DNA of 64,000 nucleotides. Source: Pseudomonadota bacterium (GTDB lineage: Bacteria; Pseudomonadota; Alphaproteobacteria; Rhizobiales; Rhizobiaceae). A program made the position numbers and the translations under genes. The stretch is from positions 39,394-103,393 of the forward strand of contig JAEXYH010000047.1 in NCBI GenBank assembly GCA_023451735.1. The letters run 5' to 3'. Of the stretch, positions 1-6,923 are shown piece by piece. Each line of letters begins with the position of its first letter. Within the stretch, counting starts at the first letter, position 1. Below the pieces are notes generated by a model, which did no database searches, was not told the origin of the DNA, and saw only the letters and a list, made by a program, of their open reading frames with translations.

Positions 1-329
1 ATCTTGCTGGCCGGCTGGTCGGTCGCGAACTTGCTCATCACGACCGTGCTGTCGAGCGAAAGCCGACCGCTTTTCAGCGCCCTGAATGCGACATAAGCGG
101 TCATCAGCTTCGTCAGCGAGGCCGGATACCATTTCCGAAACGCTTCCTGATGGGCGATCACTCGGCCGGTATTGGCATCGATGATCATTTTGGGATTGGC
201 TGATGCAGCCGTAGCGGAGCCGACAAGTCCCACCGCCGTCACGAGGCAGAGAAGCCGGCTGGCGGCGCGATGGCGAATATTTGAGTGCAGCAAGGTGGTC
301 CTCGTCCGAATGTTAACGAGTGGGGCCAT
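1..329 (-). CDS. D-alanyl-D-alanine carboxypeptidase (penicillin-binding protein), 3' end beyond window
   Basis: The minus strand gives about 109 residues before the gene runs off the window. An N-terminal hydrophobic stretch (LLCLVTAVGLVGSATAASA) looks like a signal peptide. The mature part begins NPKMIIDANTGRVIAH and reaches the S-x-x-K nucleophile motif in YPASLTKLMTAY, the hallmark of S11-family DD-carboxypeptidases (DacA/DacC/DacF type). These periplasmic serine enzymes trim the terminal D-Ala from peptidoglycan pentapeptides. The SxN and KTG motifs would lie outside the window, so the subfamily cannot be fixed. ATG at 329 is the first in-frame ATG before the signal peptide. It is divergent from the M20 gene at 447. 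Confidence 0.85.
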   Translation of the reverse strand, partial: MAPLVNIRTRTTLLHSNIRHRAASRLLCLVTAVGLVGSATAASANPKMIIDANTGRVIAHQEAFRKWYPASLTKLMTAYVAFRALKSGRLSLDSTVVMSKFATDQPASK

Positions 330-363
330 TAGATGGCCTATATGTCGAAGCAATGGCAAAGAA

Positions 364-380
364 GATTGATTACGTCAATC
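364..380. promoter_or_regulatory. Inverted repeat GATTGA-N5-TCAATC in a divergent intergenic region
   Basis: A perfect 6-bp inverted repeat (GATTGA TTACG TCAATC) lies 34 bp upstream of the carboxypeptidase start and 66 bp upstream of the amidohydrolase start. It resembles an FNR/FixK box, but the TTGA-to-TCAA spacing is 5 rather than 6, so it should not be called one. It may be an operator for either divergent gene or chance. Confidence 0.25.
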
Positions 381-446
381 GGGGCAGGCACTATGCCCAC
401 GGGTGGAGTGTCATAACCGCGTGAAGTCAGGCCGATAGGAAAAAGA

Positions 447-1622
447 ATGCCGATATTGAACCGTGCCGCCGAGCTCCAGGGCGAAGTGACCGGCTGGCGA
501 CGTTTTCTCCACCAGCACCCCGAGATTCTATACGACGTCCACGATACCGCAGCCTTCGTGGCAGAAAAGCTGCGTGAATTTGGCGTCGATGAGGTCGTCA
601 CCGGCATCGGCCGCACTGGCGTTGTCGGCATCATCCGCGGCAAGGGTGGCAGCACGGGATCAAGCGCGCGCACGATAGGCATGCGTGCGGACATGGATGC
701 GCTTCCACTGACAGAAATGACAGCCAGGGACTATGCCTCGACCGTCCCCGGCAAGATGCATGCCTGCGGCCACGATGGTCACACCTCCATGCTTCTGGGA
801 GCTGCGAAATATCTTTCCGAGACCCGCAATTTCAGCGGCAGCGTTGCGGTCATCTTCCAGCCGGCCGAAGAAGGCGGAGCCGGCGCACTCGCCATGGTCG
901 AAGACGGGATGCTGGAGCGCTTCGGCATCGAGGAAGTTTATGGCATGCACAACATGCCAGGAATTCCCGTTGGCCAGTTCGCCATCCGCAAGGGCGGCAT
1001 CATGGCGGCTCCCGATCGGTTCACCATCACCATTACCGGACGCGGCGGCCATGCCGCCCAGCCGCACAAGACGATCGATCCGATCTTCATTGGTTCTCAG
1101 CTTGTCGGCAGCCTGCAGGCGATTGCGGCCCGCAACGCGGACCCGGTCCAGTCGGTGGTGATTTCGGTGACGCGTTTCGACGCTGGCACGACGCACAATA
1201 TCATCCCGGACACAGCAACGATCATGGGCACTGTCCGCACACTGAGCGAGGAAACCCGCGACCTTGCGGAAAACCGTATACGCCAGATCGTCGAAGGGCT
1301 CGTCAGTGCTCATGGCGCACAGGCCGAGATCGACTATTACCGGCAGTGCCCCGTCACATTCAACCACGACCTGGAAACCGAACACGCAATCAGCGTGGCG
1401 ACCGATGTGGTGGGAACAGCCAATGTCGATCCCAATGTCGATCCAACCATGGCCGGCGAAGATTTTGCCTTCATGCTGAAACGCCGCCCCGGCGCCTTCA
1501 TCTTCATCGGCAACGGCGACACAGCCCCACTTCATAACCCGAAGTATGATTTCGACGACGAATCGATCGCCTACGGCATCTCCTATTGGGTAAAACTTGC
1601 GGAAAAGCGGCTATCGGAATGA
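447..1622 (+). CDS. M20 family metal-dependent amidohydrolase (hippurate / N-acyl-amino-acid hydrolase type)
   Basis: This 391-residue protein has the full length of the M20D (HipO/AmaA/IAA-amino acid hydrolase) family. Visible metal-site motifs are HACGHDGHT near residue 107 (Cys and His ligands), EEGGAG near 141, YGMHN near 165 and PLHNP near 363. The central GRGGHAAQPH motif belongs to the dimerisation domain. Such cytoplasmic enzymes release free amino acids from N-acyl or N-aroyl conjugates; the exact substrate cannot be read from sequence. The gene stands alone, divergent from the DD-carboxypeptidase and followed by tRNA-Arg. ATG at 447 follows a GGAAAAAG purine tract. Confidence 0.88.
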   Translation: MPILNRAAELQGEVTGWRRFLHQHPEILYDVHDTAAFVAEKLREFGVDEVVTGIGRTGVVGIIRGKGGSTGSSARTIGMRADMDALPLTEMTARDYASTVPGKMHACGHDGHTSMLLGAAKYLSETRNFSGSVAVIFQPAEEGGAGALAMVEDGMLERFGIEEVYGMHNMPGIPVGQFAIRKGGIMAAPDRFTITITGRGGHAAQPHKTIDPIFIGSQLVGSLQAIAARNADPVQSVVISVTRFDAGTTHNIIPDTATIMGTVRTLSEETRDLAENRIRQIVEGLVSAHGAQAEIDYYRQCPVTFNHDLETEHAISVATDVVGTANVDPNVDPTMAGEDFAFMLKRRPGAFIFIGNGDTAPLHNPKYDFDDESIAYGISYWVKLAEKRLSE

Positions 1623-1677
1623 GCGCTGGAAAAACGCTTGGCTAATCCGGACGGCTTTTGTATGGATGAGCGCAAGT

Positions 1678-1754
1678 GGTCCCATAGCTCAGTCGGATAG
1701 AGCGCAGGATTCCTAATCCTGAGGCCGATGGTTCGAATCCATCTGGGATCACCA
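1678..1754 (+). tRNA. tRNA-Arg, anticodon CCT
   Basis: A complete cloverleaf can be drawn in 77 nt. The acceptor stem GGTCCCA pairs with TGGGATC (one G-U pair). The anticodon stem is CAGGA/TCCTG with loop TTCCTAA, so the anticodon is CCT and reads AGG. The T stem is GATGG/CCATC around TTCGAAT. Discriminator A is followed by an encoded CCA. It decodes a rare Arg codon in this GC-rich genome. Confidence 0.95.
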
Positions 1755-1786
1755 TTTCCCGCAAAATTTCATCAAAGACGCTGCCC

Positions 1787-1945
1787 TCAAGGCCGCGTCG
1801 GCTGTGGGACATCGGCCTTCGGAGTGATCGAACTCGTGAACGTCCGGTCGACCGATTGAAGACGTGTCCAGGATACGGATACGCCGAAAAGCAGGATCGC
1901 GATGATCGGGATGACGAGAAGTACTACGCCGCCACTGATGCGCAT
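1787..1945 (-). CDS. Small single-span membrane protein, unknown function
   Basis: From the internal ATG at 1945 the reading frame encodes 52 residues: a short N-terminus, one hydrophobic segment (GGVVLLVIPIIAILLFGVSV) and a polar tail ending in PTRP. The longer in-frame extension upstream is Cys-rich and lacks membrane-protein character, so I place the start at MRISGG. A perfect TTAA-N7-TTAA site sits about 50 bp upstream, which favours a real promoter here. I recognise no family. It could be a small stress or cell-cycle membrane peptide; coding status needs comparative support. Confidence 0.45.
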   Translation of the reverse strand: MRISGGVVLLVIPIIAILLFGVSVSWTRLQSVDRTFTSSITPKADVPQPTRP

Positions 1946-1995
1946 GACCAACTCCAAAACTACATAGTCATGGGCGGGACCTTGTGCGCAGCAGC

Positions 1996-2010
1996 TTAAT
2001 GGTTCGTTAA
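1996..2010. promoter_or_regulatory. CtrA-type binding site TTAA-N7-TTAA
   Basis: TTAA TGGTTCG TTAA is a perfect match to the alphaproteobacterial CtrA full-site consensus. Its inner edge is 51 bp upstream of the small membrane protein start at 1945. CtrA is the cell-cycle response regulator conserved in Rhizobiales; assigning this site to it is inference from the motif alone. Confidence 0.5.
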
Positions 2011-2122
2011 TTTGTGCCAGTTTTGCACAGAAGCAGCGCCTGTTCGTGCCACCTTTTGAAACAAAGGCAGGAAGGCACAAAACTGCCGGAAAATGGCCTC
2101 ATTCGCGGCAGCATGAGTTGGG

Positions 2123-2136
2123 TGTATCGCGATACA
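2123..2136. promoter_or_regulatory. Perfect 14-bp palindrome TGTATCGCGATACA
   Basis: This uninterrupted palindrome lies 48 bp past the stop of the FixL-like kinase gene and about 180 bp upstream of the small membrane protein gene. It has no T-run and is too short for a terminator. It looks like a dimeric regulator operator, but I cannot assign a protein to it. Confidence 0.3.
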
Positions 2137-2183
2137 ATCTGCGTGATCGGCACACACGGCCACCCTTCGCGATCACCGGGCCA

Positions 2184-4106
2184 TCAGTCCAGCAGCTCGC
2201 GAATACGGACGGCCAGCTCCCGCGCAGTATAAGGCTTTTTCAGCCAGCTGCCGGAAAGCGCAAGCTCCCGGCCCGCGATTGCCGGCTCTGCGTAGCCCGA
2301 GGTAAACAGAACAGGGATATGCGGCTTTTCCGAACGGACGCGGTTTGCCAGCTCATCGCCCGTCATGCCGCCTGGCATGACCACGTCGGTAAACAGCAGG
2401 GCGATATTATCATGGCGCTCGAGCTGCGACAGGGCTTGGGCGCCGTTTTCCGCCTCGATCACCTCGTAACCGAAGCTCGTCAAGCGGGACACCGTAACGC
2501 GGCGCACGCGCGGGTCATCCTCGACGACCAGAATTTTCTCCGGTCCGCCAGGCAGCGGGCTCTGTGCCTGGCCTCCCATGAACTGAAGGTTTTCCTTTTC
2601 GACCTTCTTCTTTGCCGCGGGCAGGAACATCCGCACCGACGTCCCCTGTCCTGGCTCGCTGTAGAGCTGGATATTGCCGCCCGATTGCTTGATGAAACCG
2701 TAGACCATGCTGAGGCCAAGCCCCGTTCCGGCGCTGACGCCCTTGGTGGTGAAGAACGGCTCGAACGCCTTTTCCTTGACCTCCGATGTCATGCCCGTGC
2801 CGGTATCGGTGACGGCAACCAGAATGAACTCGCCCATCCGCATGTTCGAATACATCTGCGCGTAGTCGACATCGAGCTTGATCCTCGAAATCTCGACCGT
2901 CAGCTTGCCGCCGCGCGGCATCGCATCGCGTGCATTGATAACGAGATTGAGAATGGCATTCTGCAACTGTGACGCATCGACCAGCGCTTCGTTCGGCGCA
3001 CCTGCGATCACCGTCCTGAATTCGATTGCTTCGCCCAGCGTGCGCCGCATCAGATCGGAGAAGCTGGAGACGAGCTGCCCGACATCCACCAGCTTGTTGT
3101 TGAGCGGCTGCCGTCGGCCGAAGGCAAGCAACTGGCCGGTGAGCTTGGCGCCGTCATCCGCAGCAGCTTGCGCCTCCTGCAGAAGAACCCGAAGATTGGG
3201 GTCGTCGAGCTTGTATTCCATCATCTCGAGATTGCCGCTGATGACCGTCAGGAGATTGTTGAAGTCATGCGCCAGCCCACCGGTCAGCTGACCGATCGCT
3301 TCCATCTTCTGCGACTGGCGAAGCTCTTCCTCGATCTTCTGGCGGCTCGTCAGGTCGCGGATGAAACCGGTAAAGATGCGTTTGCCACCGGTTCTCGCCT
3401 CGCCGACCGCAAGCTCCATCGGGAACGTCGTGCCATCCTTGCGAAGTCCGGTCACGACACGTCCGTAACCGATGATCCGGCGTTCTCCGGTTTCCATATA
3501 GTTGGAAATGTAACCGTCATGCGCATCGCGGTCGGGATTGGGCATCAGCATTCTGACATTCTGGCCGCACACTTCCGAAGCGCTGTAACCGAACAATCGC
3601 TCCGCCGCGGCGCTGAACGAGGTGACCATGCCGGCATCGTCGATGACGATCGTGGATTCCGGCACCGTGTCCAGAATGGAGCGGAGATGCGCCTCCCGTT
3701 CGGCCAGATCGTTCTGTACCCTCTTCATTGCGGTCACATCGTTGTTGGACTGGATGGTGATCGGCGCTCCGTCGACCGACAGGGAGACCGAGACCCAACG
3801 CGTTGCAACGAAAACCGGGCGGCCGTCGCGTGTGCGGTGCTCCACCTCTCCCTGCCAGGAGTATTCCGACGCCAGCTGCTGGCGAATTTCATCGAGCGGC
3901 TTGGGAAACCGTGTCTGCAGCAATTGATGAACGGACTGGCCGACCGCCTCCTCACGCGGCCAGCCATAAAGCGCCTCACAACCGGAACTCCACCGGGTAA
4001 TAATGCCGTCGTTTCCGTGGACGATGACATTGGCATCGTCCAGAAGATGAAGGACCGCATCCAGTTCAGCCTGGGTAGTGAGAGTGTTTCTTATTTTATG
4101 TGGCAT
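2184..4106 (-). CDS. FixL-like hybrid sensor histidine kinase (PAS-PAS-HisKA-HATPase-REC)
   Basis: The 640-residue soluble protein has PAS1 (about 15-130), PAS2 (about 140-255), HisKA with phospho-accepting His280 in GGLAHDFNNLL, an HATPase domain (N-box about 391, G1 DTGTGM 434, G2 GTGLGLS 460) and a C-terminal receiver with Asp574 and Lys624. PAS2 carries the FixL heme-PAS signature: His196 in AHDGYISNY matches the proximal heme ligand, and Arg216 in IIGYGRVVTG matches the distal Arg. This predicts heme-based O2 sensing. The hybrid form with no cognate fixJ matches 'hFixL' described in R. etli. It starts 18 bp after the FixK-type gene, with AGGA before ATG, so the two probably form one transcript. 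Confidence 0.85.
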   Translation of the reverse strand: MPHKIRNTLTTQAELDAVLHLLDDANVIVHGNDGIITRWSSGCEALYGWPREEAVGQSVHQLLQTRFPKPLDEIRQQLASEYSWQGEVEHRTRDGRPVFVATRWVSVSLSVDGAPITIQSNNDVTAMKRVQNDLAEREAHLRSILDTVPESTIVIDDAGMVTSFSAAAERLFGYSASEVCGQNVRMLMPNPDRDAHDGYISNYMETGERRIIGYGRVVTGLRKDGTTFPMELAVGEARTGGKRIFTGFIRDLTSRQKIEEELRQSQKMEAIGQLTGGLAHDFNNLLTVISGNLEMMEYKLDDPNLRVLLQEAQAAADDGAKLTGQLLAFGRRQPLNNKLVDVGQLVSSFSDLMRRTLGEAIEFRTVIAGAPNEALVDASQLQNAILNLVINARDAMPRGGKLTVEISRIKLDVDYAQMYSNMRMGEFILVAVTDTGTGMTSEVKEKAFEPFFTTKGVSAGTGLGLSMVYGFIKQSGGNIQLYSEPGQGTSVRMFLPAAKKKVEKENLQFMGGQAQSPLPGGPEKILVVEDDPRVRRVTVSRLTSFGYEVIEAENGAQALSQLERHDNIALLFTDVVMPGGMTGDELANRVRSEKPHIPVLFTSGYAEPAIAGRELALSGSWLKKPYTARELAVRIRELLD

Positions 4107-4124
4107 TAAAAATCCTGGCTGCGA

Positions 4125-4868
4125 TTAGTGATGGCGCCGGTCTTCGGCTGACCCCATCGAGTCTCCCCAGCCGTATTCATCTTCGTCTCCAGCCAATTGT
4201 GCAAGCATCATCGGCTTCAGGATCTTCACCGAATGCCGGCCGACGCAGCCAAGTACACCCTTGGTGCTCAGTTTGGTGATCGTGCGCGACACGGTTTCGA
4301 TGGTCAGGCCCAGATAGTCCGCCATGTCCTGGCGTGTCATCGGAAGTTGCACCATCGACTGCACATCGCTCTTGGCCGCCGCCCTGCGCAGGTGCTTCAG
4401 CAGAAAAGTGCAGAGCCGTTCCTCGGCGCTCTTGCACGAAAGCAGCACCATCTGGTCCTGAGCAGCGGCCATTTCATCGCAAACCCGCGCGAATACCTGC
4501 GGGCGCAGGTCTTCCGAGTCCAGTACGGCAGCCTCGAAGCTCTTCCTTGTCAGTCGGCGGACCTTGGTCCCGACAATCGCTTCGGCGCTGTAGAGATAAT
4601 TGCTCTTCAGCGATACGCCGAGAAGATCGCCGTCAAAAACGAAACCGGTAATAACCCGGCGACCGTCCGAAATGATCCGGAAGATACGCAGTGCGCCTTC
4701 CACGACTTCGAACACGTGTTTTGCTTCGTCGCCCTCGAAGAAGATCGACTGGCCGGGCTGAATAAACTCGACGGGCTGGCGCGAAAACAGGCCATTGAGC
4801 GTTTCCGGCTCTGCTTCATGAAGAAGAGTTGCTGCAGTGCGTTCGCGATTATAGCTGGTGAGAAACAT
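4125..4868 (-). CDS. fixK: FixK-type transcriptional regulator (CRP/FNR family)
   Basis: From ATG at 4868 the protein has 247 residues: an N-terminal cyclic-nucleotide-like beta-roll (FIQPGQSIFFEGDEA, FDGDLLG), a dimerisation helix, and a C-terminal helix-turn-helix MTRQDMADYLGLTIETVSR. The recognition helix carries the E-x-x-S-R pattern that reads TTGA half-sites. No N-terminal Fe-S cysteine cluster is present, which separates it from FNR/FnrN and puts it in the FixK class that depends on an external O2 sensor. A GTG at 4919 would add 17 residues, but ATG at 4868 has a GGGG ribosome site 8 bp upstream and a normal family N-terminus. The K-box lies 86 bp upstream of this start. Confidence 0.85.
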   Translation of the reverse strand: MFLTSYNRERTAATLLHEAEPETLNGLFSRQPVEFIQPGQSIFFEGDEAKHVFEVVEGALRIFRIISDGRRVITGFVFDGDLLGVSLKSNYLYSAEAIVGTKVRRLTRKSFEAAVLDSEDLRPQVFARVCDEMAAAQDQMVLLSCKSAEERLCTFLLKHLRRAAAKSDVQSMVQLPMTRQDMADYLGLTIETVSRTITKLSTKGVLGCVGRHSVKILKPMMLAQLAGDEDEYGWGDSMGSAEDRRHH

Positions 4869-4953
4869 GGTATTAACCCCGTCGTTTGATGGGGGTAGTT
4901 GACGTCTTGGCGGTAACACGCGAATGCTACCGCTGTAAAAGACGGTTCGAATT

Positions 4954-4969
4954 GGTAACAGTTTGTAAC
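4954..4969 (-). promoter_or_regulatory. K-box-like direct repeat GTTACA-N4-GTTACC upstream of fixK
   Basis: On the minus strand the sequence reads GTTACA AACT GTTACC, one base from the GTTACA-N4-GTTACA 'K-box' that I recall as the FxkR target upstream of R. etli fixK. A further GTTACC half-site lies at 4912-4917. The box is 86 bp upstream of the fixK ATG and only 17 bp upstream of the divergent response regulator, so it could serve both genes. Tandem 6-bp repeats on a 10-bp period fit an OmpR/PhoB-family dimer. Confidence 0.6.
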
Positions 4970-4986
4970 AGCCCGGCTAGTTTTTA

Positions 4987-5715
4987 ATGTCTATTGATCT
5001 CGCCCATGCGGCACACATCCTCGTCGTTGACGACGATCCCCGTATCCGCCAGATGCTCGCCCGCTATTTCGAGGGCGAGGGCTATAGGGTGACGACTGTA
5101 GCCGATGGCGTCGAGATGAACGTTGCGATGCGTCAAAACAGTGTCGACGCCGTTCTGCTTGACCTTTCGCTTCCGGGTGGGCGCGACGGGCTTGATCTCG
5201 CCCGCGATATCCGTGCGACATCCGATGTTCCGATCATGATGCTGACCGGGCGCGACGACGTGGTCGATCGCATCCTCGGCATAGAGATCGGTGCTGACGA
5301 TTACATCGCAAAACCCTTCCACCTCAGGGAGGTTCATGCCCGCCTCAAATCCATATTGAGGCGGCGCCAGCCGGCCGCACCGCGGGCCGTGCAGGAAGAG
5401 GATCAGACCATCCGCTTCGAAGGGTGGATCCTGAACGTCTCGCGGCGTCAGCTGCTCGACCCGGTGGGAACCGAAGTGGAACTGACGACCGGCGAATTCG
5501 ACATGCTGGCCGCCTTCCTCAACCATGCCGGACGTGTGCTGACCCGCGATTTCCTCATGGACCTGACACGCGGCCGCCAACTTGAAGCCTTCGATCGCAC
5601 GATCGACGCGCAGATCGTCAGGCTTCGGCGCAAGATCGAGGCGGATGCCAAGCATCCGCAATTCATCAAGGCGATCCGAGGCGTAGGTTACATCTTCACC
5701 GGCAAGATCGGGTGA
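4987..5715 (+). CDS. OmpR/PhoB-family response regulator, FxkR candidate
   Basis: The 242-residue regulator has a receiver domain (1-120; acidic pocket DDD 15-17, phospho-Asp59 in VLLDLSLP, Thr87, Lys109 in YIAKPF) and a winged-helix DNA-binding domain (about 140-240) ending in the typical RRKIEADAKHPQFIKAIRGV region. No partner kinase is adjacent on its own strand. The neighbours are the divergent fixK and FixL-like kinase. This arrangement and the K-box suggest that it is the FxkR-type output of the kinase. Its 3' end overlaps the convergent gene at 5688 by 28 bp. Family assignment is firm; the FxkR role is inference. Confidence 0.85.
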   Translation: MSIDLAHAAHILVVDDDPRIRQMLARYFEGEGYRVTTVADGVEMNVAMRQNSVDAVLLDLSLPGGRDGLDLARDIRATSDVPIMMLTGRDDVVDRILGIEIGADDYIAKPFHLREVHARLKSILRRRQPAAPRAVQEEDQTIRFEGWILNVSRRQLLDPVGTEVELTTGEFDMLAAFLNHAGRVLTRDFLMDLTRGRQLEAFDRTIDAQIVRLRRKIEADAKHPQFIKAIRGVGYIFTGKIG

Positions 5716-6152
5716 TCCGGCGGAGCCTCGTCATCGACTCCGCAGACAAGTCCATGGTCCCATGGTCCATGCTCCAGAAAGCCTGCCAGCACTGACCAGT
5801 CAGGAGGCACGGCAGTCCATATATGGATGGTGCGGCATTTCTCGCTGATCGCATAGGTTCGGATTGCCGAAAAAAGCAGCCCCAGCACCTCCCTGGTATC
5901 GACAAGGCTCACCGAGACGAAGAGCGGAACTTCGACCTGACGTCGCACGTCGCCTTCACCCCTGACGGCAACGTGGGCGATGCCCCGGATATAACCCTCG
6001 GCATCCTTGACGACGAACCAGCGGCGGCACAGCAATGTCGTGGCGGTGAGTGCGGTCCACTGTTCCAGATCCACGCCCGGCATGACCCGCTCGATCAACG
6101 CATAGGCACGCAACACGTCTCGGGCATTGAGTGTGCCGATCTTGTAGCCCAT
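5688..6152 (-). CDS. Protein of unknown function under a FixK box (weakly acetyltransferase-like)
   Basis: From ATG at 6152 the gene encodes 154 residues. The order of predicted strands and helices (MGYKIGTLNARDVLRAYALI, then RRWFVVKDAEGYIRGIAHV) is vaguely like GNAT acetyltransferases, but the Q/R-x-x-G-x-G/A acetyl-CoA motif is absent, so the fold is only a guess. The start is chosen from the promoter: a perfect FixK box at 6235-6248 predicts transcription from about 6200, downstream of the alternative ATG at 6209, while 6152 has a GGAG ribosome site 5 bp away. The convergent regulator gene overlaps its 3' end by 28 bp. Confidence 0.65.
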   Translation of the reverse strand: MGYKIGTLNARDVLRAYALIERVMPGVDLEQWTALTATTLLCRRWFVVKDAEGYIRGIAHVAVRGEGDVRRQVEVPLFVSVSLVDTREVLGLLFSAIRTYAISEKCRTIHIWTAVPPDWSVLAGFLEHGPWDHGLVCGVDDEAPPDHPILPVKM

Positions 6153-6234
6153 TCGCTCCGTCCGCACAGTCTGCGCATTGGTTATTGATCCGATGGTAAT
6201 CAGATCCATTTTGCCGCACCCCCAGGATAATGCC

Positions 6235-6248
6235 TTGATGCTAATCAA
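6235..6248 (-). promoter_or_regulatory. Perfect FixK/FNR box (anaerobox) TTGAT-N4-ATCAA
   Basis: TTGAT GCTA ATCAA is an exact palindromic anaerobox. The box is centred at 6241.5. A class II promoter would start near 6200, and CAAAAT on the minus strand (6208-6213) sits at about -10 as required. The only gene it can drive is the unknown one ending at 5688; the neighbouring DUF2937 gene ends at 6284 on the same strand. Confidence 0.75.
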
Positions 6249-6283
6249 CTGCAGGCTGGGTTGCCGCGGCAATAAGGCGCGGA

Positions 6284-6832
6284 TCACTGCAACGCTCTGC
6301 CCCTGATCCGAGGCGAAGCCTGCGCTCTGGAATCGCGACGAAACCTTGCAGCAAGGCTGATGAGAGCGCCAACGACAGCTGCAATGATCGCCCCGATCAG
6401 CAGGCCGAAACCACCCCATACGAAACCCGCCGTGCTGACGGGTAACCCCGGCACGAAATCATGCCAGGCACTGGCGACAATACGTTGATCCGGCTGCCTT
6501 GCAATCATCAGAGGCCCCAATATCGGCGAGGCGGCGGACAGATCCTCAAGCTGATCCGAAAGCGATTGATACCGCATAAAGCTTCTCCGCAACGCATCCC
6601 CCTGTTGCCGAAGAAAGCTCTCCTGCGATGTTGAGTAGACGTTCAACGCAGCCTGACGGTCGAGACCTGCGTGGTTTGCCTGTTCGTCGAAAGCCTGGAT
6701 GATGGTCGTCAACTCATCGATGGCGCCGGCAAGGCGCTGCTTGTATTGCTGGGCGAACTCCGGCGCCTGTGAAAACAGGACGCCGCTGGACGCGACAATC
6801 AACAACACCAGTAAGCGTTGAACAAAAAACAC
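6284..6832 (-). CDS. DUF2937 family inner-membrane protein
   Basis: The 182-residue protein has an N-terminal membrane segment (FFVQRLLVLLIVASSGVLF), a soluble helical middle (about 25-135) and a C-terminal hydrophobic hairpin (STAGFVWGGFGLLIGAIIAA and following). This two-ended membrane topology and the FAQQYKQRL region fit the DUF2937 family of Proteobacteria, whose function is unknown. The start is GTG at 6832 because GAGG lies 7 bp upstream; a TTG at 6838 would be too close to that site. It follows the flavin monooxygenase by 91 bp on the same strand. Confidence 0.6.
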   Translation of the reverse strand: MFFVQRLLVLLIVASSGVLFSQAPEFAQQYKQRLAGAIDELTTIIQAFDEQANHAGLDRQAALNVYSTSQESFLRQQGDALRRSFMRYQSLSDQLEDLSAASPILGPLMIARQPDQRIVASAWHDFVPGLPVSTAGFVWGGFGLLIGAIIAAVVGALISLAARFRRDSRAQASPRIRGRALQ

Positions 6833-6923
6833 GATCAATCCTCGGCTTCGTCATGCCGATAAACGAATCCGGATCGCAAAGGTTGCAGCAGCGGGGATCT
6901 GCATAGCTTGACGAGAAAAACCT

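Noticed and set aside
364..380. FNR/FixK box upstream of the M20 gene
   Set aside because: The TTGA and TCAA half-sites are 5, not 6, bases apart, so the dimer geometry does not fit.
660..1535. Long minus-strand open frame opposite the M20 amidohydrolase
   Set aside because: Shadow of a clearly conserved gene; no family motifs or ribosome site. The same applies to the long frames opposite atpA, atpD, sucA, sucCD, sdhA and priA.
2046..2972. 308-codon plus-strand frame opposite the FixL-like kinase
   Set aside because: It lies opposite the receiver and ATPase domains of the kinase and has the Arg/His-rich composition of an antisense frame.
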